A stretch of DNA of 32,899 bases from Chitinophagaceae bacterium (GTDB taxonomy: Bacteria; Bacteroidota; Bacteroidia; Chitinophagales; Chitinophagaceae), in assembly GCA_024643645.1 (NCBI GenBank), contig JAHEMN010000001.1:63662-96560 (forward strand), written 5' to 3'. The translations under genes were made by a program, and so were the position numbers. This document shows, piece after piece, positions 32,414 to 32,899 of the stretch. Under the pieces are notes generated by a model that saw only the letters and a program-made list of their open reading frames with translations, searched no databases and was not told where the DNA came from. The stretch's first letter is position 1, and every line of letters starts with the position of its first letter.

Positions 32414-32899
32414 TTATCCTTCTCTTAATGAATGGCCTGTTAAACCAATAAAGACGTCTTCGAGATTAGCTAATTTCACTTCTTTTTTTCGATCAAATCC
32501 CGATGCGATCAGGTTATCAATTAAATTATCTGGTGTATCTAACGCAATGATATTTCCATCGTCCATTATTGCTACTCGGTCACATAAATACTCAGCTTCA
32601 TCCATATAATGAGTAGTTATGATTACTGTAGTACCCCGCTCCCTGATTTTTTTCACCAATTCCCATAGATTCCGTCTTGCCTGTGGATCTAAACCTGTTG
32701 TTGGCTCATCTAAAAAAATCACTCTTGGTTGGTTGATCAATGTAGTAGCAACAGAGAACCTTTGCTTCTGGCCACCACTAAGCTCTTTTACTTTTGCCTT
32801 AGCCTTATCTTTCAAATTGACCATTTCCAGTAATTCCATCGGATCAACTTTCCTATTATATAATCCGCAGAATAAATCAATTAATTGAATCAGATTCAA
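32414..32899 (-). CDS. ABC transporter ATP-binding protein, C-terminal part (5' end outside window)
   Basis: The frame is open to the window edge, giving about 162 residues of an ABC ATPase. The signature Leu-Ser-Gly-Gly-Gln-Lys-Gln-Arg, Walker B Val-Ile-Phe-Leu-Asp-Glu-Pro-Thr-Thr-Gly-Leu-Asp, and the H-loop in Thr-Thr-His-Tyr-Met-Asp-Glu-Ala-Glu are intact. Walker A must lie outside the window. The end Leu-Glu-Asp-Val-Phe-Ile-Gly-Leu-Thr-Gly is typical of ABC-2 (DrrA/CcmA-like) exporter ATPases. The FKBP gene follows 3 bases downstream on the same strand. The exported substrate is unknown. Confidence 0.93.
   Translation of the reverse strand: MNLIQLIDLFCGLYNRKVDPMELLEMVNLKDKAKAKVKELSGGQKQRFSVATTLINQPRVIFLDEPTTGLDPQARRNLWELVKKIRERGTTVIITTHYMDEAEYLCDRVAIMDDGNIIALDTPDNLIDNLIASGFDRKKEVKLANLEDVFIGLTGHSLREG

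Overview
This AT-rich window almost certainly comes from a member of the phylum Bacteroidota, probably an environmental Chitinophagaceae-like bacterium; the family-level placement is inference. Supporting signs are several exact TAnnTTTG promoter -7 elements, the near absence of Shine-Dalgarno sequences, many secreted proteins whose signal peptides end in Ala-Gln or Ser-Gln, a bacillithiol biosynthesis gene, and Bacteroidota-typical families (DUF4294, PsbP-like and YCF48-like secreted proteins, a secreted caspase-TPR protein). It looks like ordinary chromosome. I saw no phage, insertion sequence, CRISPR array, tRNA or rRNA.

Layout. 1-2129 (+): end of a thioredoxin-fold gene, an exported metallophosphoesterase and an Asp-box propeller protein. 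2180-2761 (-): exported peroxiredoxin. 2898-3161 (+): small membrane protein. 3226-6762 (-): SMC chromosome condensation ATPase. 6927-9061: lipoprotein amidase followed by a sparse stretch of small uncharacterised genes. 9393-11796: secreted PsbP-like protein, a 51-residue basic protein, a secreted transglutaminase-like protein and a secreted unknown. 11864-13739 (-): YggS-type PLP protein and acyl-CoA dehydrogenase. 13889-16816 (+): ccmE-ccmF, cytochrome c maturation. 16900-19588 (+): DUF4294 protein, bshB1 and a fatty acid desaturase. 19659-24694 (+): a tight five-gene run (ureohydrolase, membrane protein, radical SAM protein, DMT exporter, MFS transporter). 24851-27082 (+): TonB-like protein and folC. 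27253-30822 (+): a very large secreted caspase-TPR protein. 30819-32899 (-): Nudix hydrolase, DinB/YfiT protein, FKBP isomerase and the end of an ABC ATPase, probably one operon.

How the genes connect. BshB1 makes the bacillithiol precursor, and the DinB/YfiT protein belongs to a family that includes bacillithiol transferases, so two parts of one thiol pathway may be present, though in separate operons. The CcmE has a Cys-x3-Tyr motif (C118, Y122) where classical CcmE has the haem-binding His, which places the cytochrome c system in the variant 'system I*' class. The ureohydrolase, membrane protein and radical SAM genes overlap by 1 and 4 bases, so they are probably translationally coupled and may share an unrecognised pathway.

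The promoter and terminator signals settle several start codons. The exact -7 elements sit 16-26 bases before their start codons. In ccmE and the TonB-like gene, the first in-frame ATG is too close to the -7 element, so the start six codons later is preferred; in folC the upstream ATG lies inside a terminator hairpin. The TonB-like gene has the best promoter (TTTG-N20-TAAATTTG), with two related inverted repeats beside it.
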